A stretch of DNA of 64,000 nt, taken from the NCBI RefSeq assembly GCF_009184545.1, contig NZ_QJOW01000001.1:372001-436000 (forward strand), written 5' to 3'. Every line of letters starts with the position of its first letter. The stretch's first letter is position 1. Source of the DNA: Halosegnis rubeus. GTDB lineage: Archaea > Halobacteriota > Halobacteria > Halobacteriales > Haloarculaceae. The notes under the pieces were generated by a model. That model did not search any database, had not been told where the DNA came from, and worked only from the letters and a program-made list of their open reading frames with translations. The position numbers were made by a program, and so were the translations under genes. Below, piece after piece: positions 16,520 to 25,273 of this stretch.

Positions 16520-17065
16520 GTGACCGACCGACTCGTCGTTCAGATCAACCGAACTGGCGTCCACTCGCTCGACGTGCCCGAGACGTTCGAGACGGACGGC
16601 TCCTTCGTCGTCGTGCTCCGCAACCACGGCGAGTCGACACACGCACATCTCCACCTCGGCGACCAGCTTTCGGGAGTCGGTCGACTCGACGCCACGAACC
16701 ACTATCTCGACGGCGGAACAACGAGACAGGTGAGCGTCGACATCGACGCGGAGCCGGGAACCAGACACCGCGGTCGGCTCAAAGTCGTCGTCGGCCACGG
16801 CGCAGAAACCCGGTTCGTCTCCGTCGTCGTCGACGCCGCGGACAACACGGTCCGTGTCGACCCGGACCTCTCGACGCCCTCGCGGTCCCAACCGGACACC
16901 GTCTTCGGCGGGCTCGACCCGCTCGCCGTCGGCGCAGTCGCGTCCGGAACGCTGTGTCTCCTCCTGCTCCTCGCTGCGCTCGCCGCCCCGTCGGCAAACG
17001 TCGTCTTCGCGGTCTTCGCGGTTCTCGCGGGACTACTCGGGGCCGGGCTGTTCGCTATTCGCTAG
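16520..17065 (+). CDS. Haloarchaeal protein with beta domain and C-terminal membrane hairpin (DUF7524-like)
   Basis: A 181-residue protein with a GTG start. Residues 1-115 look like a beta-sandwich domain (FVVVLRNHGESTHAHLHLGD, VVVDAADNTVRV), and residues 130-181 form two hydrophobic helices. The layout suggests a membrane-anchored adhesin-like or envelope domain with both termini on the same side. ACTTTTGTAA about 25-30 bases upstream supports the GTG. Its last 11 bases overlap the convergent DR2241-family gene. No known function. Confidence 0.65.
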   Translation: MTDRLVVQINRTGVHSLDVPETFETDGSFVVVLRNHGESTHAHLHLGDQLSGVGRLDATNHYLDGGTTRQVSVDIDAEPGTRHRGRLKVVVGHGAETRFVSVVVDAADNTVRVDPDLSTPSRSQPDTVFGGLDPLAVGAVASGTLCLLLLLAALAAPSANVVFAVFAVLAGLLGAGLFAIR

Positions 17066-18134
17066 ACTCGGTCGCTGTTCCGCTCAGGTTCCCGTCTTCG
17101 TCGAACCGCTTCGCCCGGAGATACCGCGCCCGGTAGCGGTTGGCCGGGTCCGAGGTGTCCGCCTCGCGAATCTCGTCGGCCCGCCCGTCGGCGACGGCGT
17201 CGATGATCTCCTCGACCTGCTCCTTCTCGCTCGGCGTGAGTGTGAACTCGTAGGCCTGTTCCTGCTCGCCCTCTAGGCGGGTCCACTTCCGCGCGGCCGC
17301 GATGACGAGCGAACACGGCTCACGACACGGGAACTCGCCGTCGCCGCCCGGCACGTCGAGGTCGGTTTCCTCGTCGTACTGCCACTCGCGGCGCTTGACA
17401 CACTGGGAGTCGTCACAACACGCCTCCGCGACCCAGTTGACGTGCTCGTGGCTGTCGCCGCGGTTCCACGTCTGGACGACGCCGTATATTCCGCTCTGGC
17501 GGCCGATAGTCGGCTCCCAGTGGTCGATGTCGAGTTCGCCCTGTCGCTCGAGATACCAGTTCGCGACCGTCGCGGGGTAGATGTACTCGACGGTCTCGAC
17601 GCACTCGCGGCCGGTCTGGTCGGCAAAGACCCAGCCGTGGGGCAGCGACGGCGCGGTCTTCAGCGGGCGGTAACGGCCGTCGTCGTCGTAGGTGACGAGC
17701 GAGCGGGCGTCCAGCGGCTCGTCGTGTGGCTCGAGACCGTCCTCTCCGACGTCGTCTGAGTGGCGAATCTCGTAGCGGCGCGCTCCGTCGTCGAGTCGCA
17801 CCTCGATTCGGAGTTCGCCCCACGAACGGCTCATCCCCGCTCGTAGCGACTCGTAACGCTCGGGGACGGTGGTCTCGTCGGCGGCTTCGAGCCAACGCAG
17901 GAAGGCGTCGTCGGCGTCGGCGCGGTCCTCGTTCCAGTAGGCCCAGTTCGTGACGTACGGCTCGTGGTCGGCGGCGAGCGTCTCGAATTCGTCCTCGCTC
18001 AGGCCCGACTCCTCGATGTCGGCGTCGGGAATCGAGAACTGGTAGTTGTCGTCGTACTCGGCGTGAAGCCCGTCACACGCGACCGGTTCCTCTCGGACGG
18101 CACTGGACAGCCGTGCGACTGCTGGCGCGGTCAT
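17055..18134 (-). CDS. DR2241-family iron-sulfur protein
   Basis: A 359-residue protein. The C-terminal half carries Cys239, Cys240, Cys245, Cys270 and Cys274 (ACCDDSQC and PCREPC), a probable Fe-S or metal site. DR2241-type proteins are known as neighbours or fusions of CbiX chelatases, and this gene follows cbiX by 33 bases on the same strand. A role in sirohydrochlorin or cobalamin chemistry is therefore likely, but the reaction is not established. The start at 18134 (MTAPAVARLS) gives a normal length; the longer frame overlaps cbiX. Confidence 0.78.
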   Translation of the reverse strand: MTAPAVARLSSAVREEPVACDGLHAEYDDNYQFSIPDADIEESGLSEDEFETLAADHEPYVTNWAYWNEDRADADDAFLRWLEAADETTVPERYESLRAGMSRSWGELRIEVRLDDGARRYEIRHSDDVGEDGLEPHDEPLDARSLVTYDDDGRYRPLKTAPSLPHGWVFADQTGRECVETVEYIYPATVANWYLERQGELDIDHWEPTIGRQSGIYGVVQTWNRGDSHEHVNWVAEACCDDSQCVKRREWQYDEETDLDVPGGDGEFPCREPCSLVIAAARKWTRLEGEQEQAYEFTLTPSEKEQVEEIIDAVADGRADEIREADTSDPANRYRARYLRAKRFDEDGNLSGTATESSE

Positions 18135-18169
18135 AGGTGTCGTTGTACCGGGGCGGTCAAGAATCCTCT

Positions 18170-19036
18170 CTAGTCGGCACCCGCGCGGGTCTGCTCTCTG
18201 ACCTCCTCCACCGCGGTTCCGACAGCCGCGCCGGCGTCGCGAGCACGTTCGAGGAGTACGTCCGCCATCAGCGGCTCCGTCCCGACTGCACCGGCATACC
18301 AGATGTTCACGCCGTCGACCTCGGTCGGAGTGTCCCACCCCGTCCGGTAGTCGTCGGTCAGTCCCATGTCCTCGGGGATGTCCTCTTGCGTGTGATAGCC
18401 GTCGGCGATAAAGAGGGGGACCACGACCACGTCGTCGGTGTCGAAGTGGTCGCTCACGTCGTCCACCTCCGGCTCTTCGTCCATGTAGAGGTCGTGTACC
18501 TCGTCGAACCGGCCCGACTCGCGGATGCGGTCGGCGTGATACCGGATCGCCTTCGCAGAGTTCTCGTTGCGCTCGGTGCCGTGGCCGACGACGGCGAGTC
18601 CGAACCCCTCACCCACCTCGTCGTCACCGGTGACCGACTCCGCGCGACGAACGATAACGTCGGTCATGGCGTCGTGCGTGCCGGCCGGCCCGCAGTAGTG
18701 AACGGTCTTGTCTACGTCAGTGGCGCGCAGTGTCGTGGAGGAGGCGCTCGTCCCGTCGGAGTCCCACTGGTCTACGTCGAACTCCGCTAATCTGAGCTCG
18801 CGGGGAATCACCTGCTCGGTGAAGTACCCCTCGGAGATGAACAGCGGGACGACGTACACCTCCTCGGAGTTGAGGGTGCGAAGCACCTCGCGGAACGACG
18901 GCTCCTCCTTCCAGAAGGCGGTCGCGACCTCGTCGAAGACGCCCGTCTCTCTGACGGTATCCGCGTGGCGATACGTCGGTGTCGATGAGTCGGGATTCAG
19001 ATGCGACCCGTGTGCAACAACGACGAGAGCCTGCAT
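18170..19036 (-). CDS. cbiX: Sirohydrochlorin chelatase CbiX (double domain)
   Basis: A 288-residue protein with two CbiX domains. The first begins MQALVVVAHGSH with the metal-binding His9; the second begins AVVGHGTERNE near residue 148. Each half has an expected second conserved stretch: VYVVPLFISEGYFT and VVVVPLFIADGYHT. The enzyme inserts cobalt (or iron or nickel) into sirohydrochlorin, the branch toward cobalamin or siroheme. It heads a two-gene operon with the DR2241-type protein. It diverges from the next gene. Confidence 0.92.
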   Translation of the reverse strand: MQALVVVAHGSHLNPDSSTPTYRHADTVRETGVFDEVATAFWKEEPSFREVLRTLNSEEVYVVPLFISEGYFTEQVIPRELRLAEFDVDQWDSDGTSASSTTLRATDVDKTVHYCGPAGTHDAMTDVIVRRAESVTGDDEVGEGFGLAVVGHGTERNENSAKAIRYHADRIRESGRFDEVHDLYMDEEPEVDDVSDHFDTDDVVVVPLFIADGYHTQEDIPEDMGLTDDYRTGWDTPTEVDGVNIWYAGAVGTEPLMADVLLERARDAGAAVGTAVEEVREQTRAGAD

Positions 19037-19120
19037 ACTTATCCTACGGGCGGCACGCGCTTCAGCGTGTCGCCGCGGCGTGCCGATACGTTTTATTTGC
19101 CCTTGCGAGAACAGCATCGC

Positions 19121-19600
19121 ATGACGCTCGCCAGCGAGACGCGCGCCGCGGTTCGGCGCGAACCGTTCCTCCATGCTGCACTAGCCGCCGGAGTCGTCAA
19201 CTACACCGCCGCCGCCCGGTATCTCGACATCGGCGACGAGGACGAGGAAACCGTCGCCGCCGCGCTCCGCCGGTACGCCGCCGACCTCTCTCCGCCTGCT
19301 CCCCCCGAACGCTCGCCGCCTCGCGTCGATATGCAGAGCGGACTCGGACCGGTGGATGTGGCCGACGCGCTCCTCACCGTCGGCGACGTCGCGTTCGGAC
19401 CCGTCGACGGGTCGCTCACCGCGATCACGATCTCCGGTGACGTGTCGGCGACCGACCTCGGGCCGGTGCTCGCGCGACTCGGCGTCGAGCGGATCGACGT
19501 TGAGGCGACCGGCGGCAGCGACGGGCACCTCGTCTGTCTCATCGACGAGTCCGACGGCGTCGATGCGTTGCGGGCCATCGAGGAGACGCTCGACATCTGA
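19121..19600 (+). CDS. Conserved haloarchaeal protein of unknown function
   Basis: A 159-residue soluble protein. The N-terminal 60 residues are helical (REPFLHAALAAGVVNYTAAARYLDIGDEDEETVAAALRRY), resembling a small HTH. The C-terminal half has alternating strands and helices like an ACT-type fold (LTAITISGDVSATDLGPVLARLGVERIDVEA). GTTTTATTTG at about 19089-19098 is a TATA box placed for a leaderless start. A ligand-responsive regulator is possible but unproven. Confidence 0.65.
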   Translation: MTLASETRAAVRREPFLHAALAAGVVNYTAAARYLDIGDEDEETVAAALRRYAADLSPPAPPERSPPRVDMQSGLGPVDVADALLTVGDVAFGPVDGSLTAITISGDVSATDLGPVLARLGVERIDVEATGGSDGHLVCLIDESDGVDALRAIEETLDI

Positions 19601-19644
19601 CCCGAAGCGACGCACTCAAACCGCTACCCCCGGTAGCCGCCGGT

Positions 19645-21126
19645 ATGACGCTGCGCGTGCTGAACACGCTCTCCGGTGAGCTAGAACCGTTCGAGCCAGC
19701 CGACCCCGACGACGTGCTTCTCTACTACTGTGGGCTGACCGTCTCGGACTTCGCTCACCTCGGGCACGCGCGGACGTGGGTCCACGTCGACGTGGTCCAC
19801 CGGTGGCTCGACCACGCGGGATACGACGTGCGCCACGTCGAGAACATCACCGACGTGAACGAGAAGATCGTCGCCAGAGTCGGCGAGGGTGACCTCGGCG
19901 ACAGCGAGCGCGCCGTCGCGACGACGTTCACCGACCAGCTGCTCGCGGACATGCGCGCGCTCAACCTCAAGCGCGCCGAGGTGTACCCCCGCGTCACCGA
20001 GCACGTCACGGAAATCATCGACCTCGTGGAGACGCTCATCGAGGCGGGCTACGCCTACGAGACCGACGGCTCCGTCTACTTCGACGTGCACAGCTTCGAG
20101 GACTACGGCAAGCTCTCGAATCAGACGCTCGACGCCGTCGAGCCACAGGAGGACGGCGACCGGAGCGAGAAGCGCAATCCGGCCGACTTCGCGCTCTGGA
20201 AGGCCGGCGGCGTCGATACGGATGCCGTCACCGACCACCGCCACCCCGACCGCGAGTACGACGTGACCACCCCTGACGGCGAAACGTGGGACTCACCGTG
20301 GGGTGAGGGCCGTCCCGGCTGGCACATCGAGTGCTCGGCGATGAGCATGACCCACCTCGACAGCTCCATCGACATCCACATGGGCGGTCGCGACCTCGTC
20401 TTCCCACACCACGAAAACGAGATCGCCCAGTCAGAAGCGGCGACGGGCGAACAGTTCGCCCGCTACTGGCTCCACGCCGACCTGTTCCAGATGGGCGACG
20501 AGAAGATGTCCTCCTCGCTGGGGAACTTCGTTCCGGTCAAGGATGCGGTCCCGCAGTTCGGGGTCAATCCCCTCCGCGTGTTCTTCCTCTCCGCGTCGTA
20601 CAACTCAACGCAGACGTACTCGGAGGCGGCCATCCACGAGGCGGAAGAGCGCTGGGAGCGACTCCACAGCGCCTACCGACGGGCGAGCGAGGCCGCCGAC
20701 TCGGCGGCCGCTCACACCACTGTCACTGACGAGGACTTCCACGCGGCCGTCGACGACGCCGACGAGTCGTTCACCGCAGCGATGAACGAGGACTTCAACA
20801 CTCGAGAGGCACTGACTGCGCTCTCTTCCCTGGCGTCAGCCGTCAACACTCACCTCGACGGCTACGACGAGTACGATTACCGCGGGCTGCGTCGAGCCAT
20901 CGAGACGTTCGAGACGTTCGGTGAGGACGTGTTCGGTCTCGACTTCACCGGGACGAGCGAGGGGACGGCGACGCTCGCAGACGAACTCGTCTCGCTGGTG
21001 CTCGACGTGCGGGAAGACGAGCGGAGCGCCGGCAACTACGAGCGCGCCGACCAGCTCCGCGATGAACTCGGCGCGCTCGGCATCGAGATTCAGGACACCG
21101 ACGACGGAACGGAGTACCGGCTGTAG
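19645..21126 (+). CDS. cysS: Cysteinyl-tRNA synthetase
   Basis: A 493-residue class I synthetase that charges tRNA-Cys. The zinc ligand Cys29 is in YYCGLTVSDFAHLGHART, where HLGH (38-41) is the HIGH motif. The second zinc region reads WHIECSAM, HHENEIAQSEA follows, and KMSSS begins at Lys287. The C-terminal DALR-like domain follows. It lies 44 bases after the preceding gene and could be co-transcribed with it. Confidence 0.97.
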   Translation: MTLRVLNTLSGELEPFEPADPDDVLLYYCGLTVSDFAHLGHARTWVHVDVVHRWLDHAGYDVRHVENITDVNEKIVARVGEGDLGDSERAVATTFTDQLLADMRALNLKRAEVYPRVTEHVTEIIDLVETLIEAGYAYETDGSVYFDVHSFEDYGKLSNQTLDAVEPQEDGDRSEKRNPADFALWKAGGVDTDAVTDHRHPDREYDVTTPDGETWDSPWGEGRPGWHIECSAMSMTHLDSSIDIHMGGRDLVFPHHENEIAQSEAATGEQFARYWLHADLFQMGDEKMSSSLGNFVPVKDAVPQFGVNPLRVFFLSASYNSTQTYSEAAIHEAEERWERLHSAYRRASEAADSAAAHTTVTDEDFHAAVDDADESFTAAMNEDFNTREALTALSSLASAVNTHLDGYDEYDYRGLRRAIETFETFGEDVFGLDFTGTSEGTATLADELVSLVLDVREDERSAGNYERADQLRDELGALGIEIQDTDDGTEYRL

Positions 21127-21167
21127 CTCCCCGTATTTATACCCTCTTCGCGAGTATGCATCCCCCG

Positions 21168-21821
21168 ATGGATACACGACGCATTATCGCAGTTGTCGCG
21201 GTGGCCGCACTCGTCACGATGAGTGGCTGTGGCTTCCTGCTGGGCAACGAGGCGCTGGAGTTCAACGCCAGCCCCGTCGCCGTGGACGACACCGCACAGA
21301 GCGACACCGGGTACGAGGAGACGCGCCGCAGTTCCCAAGCGGTCGAACGCTCTTTCCAGGTCGCGGGACAGACCCGAAACGTCTCGGTGACGAACTACCT
21401 CGCGGAGTACGGTCGCACGGCTGAGACGCTGTTTTCCGACCAGCAGGTCGCCCGCGTGACTGTGCTCTCTTCGCCGAAAGTGCAGGTGCTCGGCGAGTCG
21501 TTCAACCCGTTGGGCGACCTCAGCGACCGACAGCTCGCACAGCGATTCCAGGAGCAGTACGGCTCGCTCGACGACCTCCAGTTCCAGTCCAACCGGACGG
21601 CGAGCATCCTCGGCAGCGAGCGAACCGTCTCGAAGTTCACCGCACAGGCACAGATGAACGGCGGCACGTCCGTGGACGTGAACGTCCACATCTCGAAGTT
21701 CGAGGACGGTGACGACTTCATCGTCGCCGTCGCGGTCCACCCACAGCAGATCGACGAGGAGTCGAACGTCGACACGATGTTCGGGGGTATCGTCCACCCG
21801 GCAGCGGAGCCGTCCGAGTAG
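21168..21821 (+). CDS. DUF6517-like lipoprotein
   Basis: A 217-residue secreted lipoprotein. A short RR-containing signal peptide (MDTRRIIAVVAVAALVTMSGC) has a lipobox ending in Cys21; the twin Arg suggests Tat export, usual in haloarchaea. The mature part is a mixed beta domain with VTVLSSPKVQVLGESFNPLGDLS. I chose the ATG at 21168 because TATTTATA at 21134-21141 then lies 27-34 bases upstream; the earlier ATG at 21156 would sit too close. Function unknown. Confidence 0.75.
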   Translation: MDTRRIIAVVAVAALVTMSGCGFLLGNEALEFNASPVAVDDTAQSDTGYEETRRSSQAVERSFQVAGQTRNVSVTNYLAEYGRTAETLFSDQQVARVTVLSSPKVQVLGESFNPLGDLSDRQLAQRFQEQYGSLDDLQFQSNRTASILGSERTVSKFTAQAQMNGGTSVDVNVHISKFEDGDDFIVAVAVHPQQIDEESNVDTMFGGIVHPAAEPSE

Positions 21822-21833
21822 CGTTCTCCGTTT

Positions 21834-23069
21834 TCACATCCCGAGCGTCAGCGGTCCGGTGAGCACGCCCATCAGGTGAACGCGGCGCGCACCGTACCGC
21901 GGCGGCACGAGACCGAGCAGCGTTGCGACGAGGAAGACACCGACGCCGACGAGCCCCGTCAGCAGTGCCGTCAACACGACCAAACCCGCGAGCGTCGCGA
22001 CCGACAGCCGGGCGTAGTCGAGCCGGCCGACGACGGTGAGATACCGGTCACCGAGCACCGGGACGGCGAGCGCGCCGACGCCGGCCGCGATGGCGACGGC
22101 CGGCAGCCACAGTCCGAGCGACACCGGCGCGTTCAGCGAATCGGCGGCGACGAGCACGCCCGTTCGGGGCGAGCCGAGGGCGACGAGTGCAAATAGAGCG
22201 AAAATCGTATTCGCCGTGTTGACGGCCGAGACGGCGATGACGAAGCCTCGCGCACCGAGTCGCGCTGGTACGCCAAGTAGGGCAACGGTCGCCGCAACCG
22301 CCGAGGAGACACCCGGCACGTAGCCGACGGCCGCTCCCGCGAGCGTCCCGACGCCGGCGACGGCTCCCGTCACCCGGGGTGCGACCGCGAGCGTGGCGTC
22401 CCCCTGCTCGGGAACGCCGTCGCCGGCAAGTGCATCGAGGAGGACAGGAGAGCCGAACAGCCCGGTGAACAGCGGCATCAGGATACTTCCACTCGCGAGC
22501 GGTGCCTGCGGCTGGATATCGAGCGTCACCGCGCCGAGTGCGGTGGCCGCACAGAAACAGCCAACCCCGGCGACAGCGGCCTGATAGCTCGACTCGGTCA
22601 CGACGAGCAGTGTTGCGGTCGCGAGCAGCAATACGCCGAGGTGTCGCTCGATAATCGGGTACGCAGCGACCATCACGCGCGTCACCGGAACCGCGAGCGG
22701 GACGGCGAACACGATAGCCAGCCCCGAGCCGAGTGCCGACAGGCGGAGCGTCTCGTGGCCGCGACCCTGTATCACGAGCCGATGGCCGGGGAGCGCACCG
22801 ACGGCCATCGCCGGGTCCGGCACTCCGAGAGCCAGCGTCGGGACCACGTCCAGAAAAGTGTGGACGACGCCGGCCGCGAGCATCGCACAGACGACGTACC
22901 GCGGCGGTCCCGGAAGCGACGGCGCGACCCCGGCGAGGACGAGTGCCATCGTGTTCGCGTGGAGACCGGGAACCAGCCCTGAGACCGTGCCGAGCGCGAT
23001 TCCGGCGAGCGTGAAGCCGAGTGCTGTGGCCGTGACCGTCGGACTCCACGCGAACGCGTCGGTGAGCAC
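21834..23069 (-). CDS. TctA-like tripartite tricarboxylate transporter permease
   Basis: A 411-residue protein with about 10-12 membrane helices and a GTG start. Two copies of a Gly-rich TctA-type motif are seen: GTVSGLVPGLHANTMAL near residue 30 and VGYVPGVSSAVAATVALLG near 255. This matches the archaeal single-protein TctA-like (DUF112) group. No TctB or TctC partner lies nearby, so it may work alone. It follows rpl12 on the same strand but after a T-rich gap of 75 bases. Confidence 0.82.
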   Translation of the reverse strand: MLTDAFAWSPTVTATALGFTLAGIALGTVSGLVPGLHANTMALVLAGVAPSLPGPPRYVVCAMLAAGVVHTFLDVVPTLALGVPDPAMAVGALPGHRLVIQGRGHETLRLSALGSGLAIVFAVPLAVPVTRVMVAAYPIIERHLGVLLLATATLLVVTESSYQAAVAGVGCFCAATALGAVTLDIQPQAPLASGSILMPLFTGLFGSPVLLDALAGDGVPEQGDATLAVAPRVTGAVAGVGTLAGAAVGYVPGVSSAVAATVALLGVPARLGARGFVIAVSAVNTANTIFALFALVALGSPRTGVLVAADSLNAPVSLGLWLPAVAIAAGVGALAVPVLGDRYLTVVGRLDYARLSVATLAGLVVLTALLTGLVGVGVFLVATLLGLVPPRYGARRVHLMGVLTGPLTLGM

Positions 23070-23144
23070 AGCGAGGGTGGCCGCGGCTTCCTACTTGAGC
23101 GTCGCCACTCGCCGGCTGAAAACAAAGGGAAGTGAATCGGAATC

Positions 23145-23477
23145 CTAGCCGAAGAGTTCGCCGAGACCCTCACCGCCGTCGTCGCCGTCGTCCTCGTCTT
23201 CCTCTTCTTCCTCGGCCTCGGTCTCCTCGGTCTCCTCCTCGGAGTCGTCCTCGGTCTCGTCGCCGCCGGCGCTACCGCCGGATGCGCCGCCAGCCGGGAC
23301 GGCAGCCGCTTCTTCGACTGCCTCCTCGATGTCGACGTCCTCGAGGGCCGCGACGAGTGCCTTCACTCGCGACTCCTCGACGTCTGCGCCGGCCGATTCG
23401 AGCACGGCCGTCAGGTTGTCTTCGTTGAGCTCTTCGCCAGTCTCGTGCAGGATGAGTGCTGCGTAAACGTATTCCAT
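23145..23477 (-). CDS. rpl12: 50S ribosomal protein P1/L12
   Basis: A 110-residue archaeal stalk protein. It starts [26 protein letters not shown], the helical dimer domain, has an Ala/Gly hinge, then an extremely acidic linker and the factor-binding tail EGLGELFG. The tail GLG-x-LFG recruits GTPase translation factors. It is the third gene of L1-L10-L12. A T-rich stretch after the TAG could terminate the operon. Confidence 0.97.
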   Translation of the reverse strand: MEYVYAALILHETGEELNEDNLTAVLESAGADVEESRVKALVAALEDVDIEEAVEEAAAVPAGGASGGSAGGDETEDDSEEETEETEAEEEEEDEDDGDDGGEGLGELFG

Positions 23478-23484
23478 GGATTAA

Positions 23485-24522
23485 TCACCCGAACATCGCG
23501 CCGAGGCCCTCGCCGCCGTCGGAATCGTCGTCGTCGTCATCCTCGGCGTCGTCGGCGTCGGCATCCGCGTCCGCGTCTTGGTCACCACTCTGTTCGTCCG
23601 CGTCGTCCGTCTCCGTCTCGTCCGTCTCCTCGGGAACCTCGATGTCACGAAGCTCCTCGGGTAAGGCCTCCTCGTCGTCGATGGCGACGGCCAGCGCACG
23701 AAGCTGTGCGTCGGCCTTCGCGACGAGATCGTCCGCGAGGTCCGGCGACTCGATAGCCGCGTGGATACCCAGCGCCTTCGCCTCGCCGCTCGCCTTGCCC
23801 AGCATGATGCCGGCGGTCTGGTCCGTCGGGTAGACGGCGTTGACCGAGAGATTGCGTGCACCAGCGACGGCGGACTCGATGTCCGCGCGGTACTCGTCCA
23901 CGTCGATCTCCAGCTCCTCGGGCGAGAACACGACGCCGTCCGAGTAGACGCCGCGCAGGTCGAGACCGACCTCCTTCGGCTCGATGCCGAGCTCGGTCAA
24001 CACGTTCGCCAGAACCTGGCTGACTTCCTCTCCGGCTTCGAGGACGGTGGAGTCCTCGGTCACCTGGATGGAGCCATCCATGATTCGGGCGGCCGCGCCG
24101 GCCTGCTGGAGATCGCCCACGAACGGACCGGGGTCGACCCCGGTGTCACCCTCGGGGATGACGATGTCGTTCGGCGCGACTTCGCCTGCGCCAATCGGCG
24201 CGGGCGTCTTCGACGCCTCCAGCGTCTTGAACAGGCCGAACGGGTTGTCGTTCGTCCCGATGATGCCGACCTGTCCGTGGATGTGCTCGGAGAGCACGTC
24301 GAGGTCAGCCTCCGCCAGCGCACGCTCTAAGAGCGTGTTCCGGGAGACACGCAGCTCCGCGGAGCCGTGAAGCTCGCGGCGCATGTCCTGTAGCTGGCGG
24401 GACGGAATCCCGGCGATGTTGACGATGCCGACGGACTCGTAGGAGTCGAGCATCTCGACGATGTCGTCGACCTCCTCGCGCTTCCAGTCCGGAATTGTCT
24501 TGGTCTTTCGCTCGGCGCTCAT
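23485..24522 (-). CDS. rpl10: 50S ribosomal protein P0/L10
   Basis: A 345-residue stalk base protein. The N-terminal domain ([41 protein letters not shown]) binds 23S rRNA and L11. Helical spine segments that hold L12 dimers and an acidic tail ending GEGLGAMFG follow. The tail is nearly the same as that of L12, which is normal in archaea. It begins one base after the L1 stop. Confidence 0.97.
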   Translation of the reverse strand: MSAERKTKTIPDWKREEVDDIVEMLDSYESVGIVNIAGIPSRQLQDMRRELHGSAELRVSRNTLLERALAEADLDVLSEHIHGQVGIIGTNDNPFGLFKTLEASKTPAPIGAGEVAPNDIVIPEGDTGVDPGPFVGDLQQAGAAARIMDGSIQVTEDSTVLEAGEEVSQVLANVLTELGIEPKEVGLDLRGVYSDGVVFSPEELEIDVDEYRADIESAVAGARNLSVNAVYPTDQTAGIMLGKASGEAKALGIHAAIESPDLADDLVAKADAQLRALAVAIDDEEALPEELRDIEVPEETDETETDDADEQSGDQDADADADADDAEDDDDDDSDGGEGLGAMFG

Positions 24523-24523
24523 G

Positions 24524-25162
24524 TTACGTTGGCACCTCCGATGCCGGTCCCATCGTCGTCTTCACGTAGACGCCGTCGATGTTCTGGGGGCCCTTCTCGA
24601 GGTCTGCCTCCAGTCGACGGATGATGACGTCGATGTTGTCGACGATATCGTCGATGTCCATGTTCTCTGCGCCCACGCGCGTGTGGAAGGTCCGCCGGTC
24701 GCCACTCCGCACCTGAACGGTGTTTTTCATCCGTTCGATGGTTTCGACGACGTCGTCGTCCGGCTGGAGTGGGGTCGGCATCTTCCCGCGTGGACCGAGA
24801 ACGGTCCCGAGATATCGACCGATGTCTTGCATCATGTTCGCCTCGGCGATGAAGAAGTCCGTCTCATCGGCGAGGTCTTTCGCGTCGTCGTCGTCGCCAC
24901 CGAGCTCTTCGAGGGCGTCCCCGTCGAGCACGTCGTCAGCGACGTCTTCCGCGCGGAGGGCTGTTTCACCCTCTGCGAACACAACGATACGAGTCTCCTG
25001 TCCCGTGCCCCGTGGGAGAACGATCGATTCGTCCACACGGTTGTTAGGGTCGTTTAGGTCTAGGTCGCGCAGATTGATAGCGAGGTCGACCGTTTCGCGG
25101 AAGTTCCGCTCAGGTGCCTCCTCAAGTGCGCGAGAGACTGCGTCTTGTATTGATTCTGCCAT
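24524..25162 (-). CDS. rpl1: 50S ribosomal protein L1
   Basis: A 212-residue protein of the large subunit L1 stalk. It starts [21 protein letters not shown] and carries the conserved PLPRGTGQ-like segment ([19 protein letters not shown]) and [18 protein letters not shown]1 also represses its own mRNA in archaea. A strong ribosome-binding GGAGGTG ends 4 bases before the ATG, unusual here because most genes look leaderless. Confidence 0.97.
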   Translation of the reverse strand: MAESIQDAVSRALEEAPERNFRETVDLAINLRDLDLNDPNNRVDESIVLPRGTGQETRIVVFAEGETALRAEDVADDVLDGDALEELGGDDDDAKDLADETDFFIAEANMMQDIGRYLGTVLGPRGKMPTPLQPDDDVVETIERMKNTVQVRSGDRRTFHTRVGAENMDIDDIVDNIDVIIRRLEADLEKGPQNIDGVYVKTTMGPASEVPT

Positions 25163-25253
25163 CTTTCACCTCCGTAGTCGTAGCCGTTCGGCTACTACGG
25201 TGTGAAACAGGCGGTGCCTGTCTCACGTCGTGAGAGGCCCATGAGACTCATAA
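25163..25253 (-). promoter_or_regulatory. Structured leader and promoter of the L1-L10-L12 operon
   Basis: Three inverted repeats lie in the 75 bases before rpl1: an imperfect hairpin at 25172-25200 (CCGTAGT/ACTACGG around AGCC/GGCT), a 6-bp stem with 3-base loop at 25207-25221 (ACAGGC/GCCTGT), and another at 25221-25235 (TCTCAC/GTGAGA). The Shine-Dalgarno GGAGGTG partly overlaps the first hairpin. A TATA-like TTATGA is at 25248-25253. Feedback by L1 protein binding its own leader is established for archaea; that these stems are the binding site is inference. Confidence 0.6.
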
Positions 25254-25273
25254 GTCCGTCGAAGCGCCGTAGC

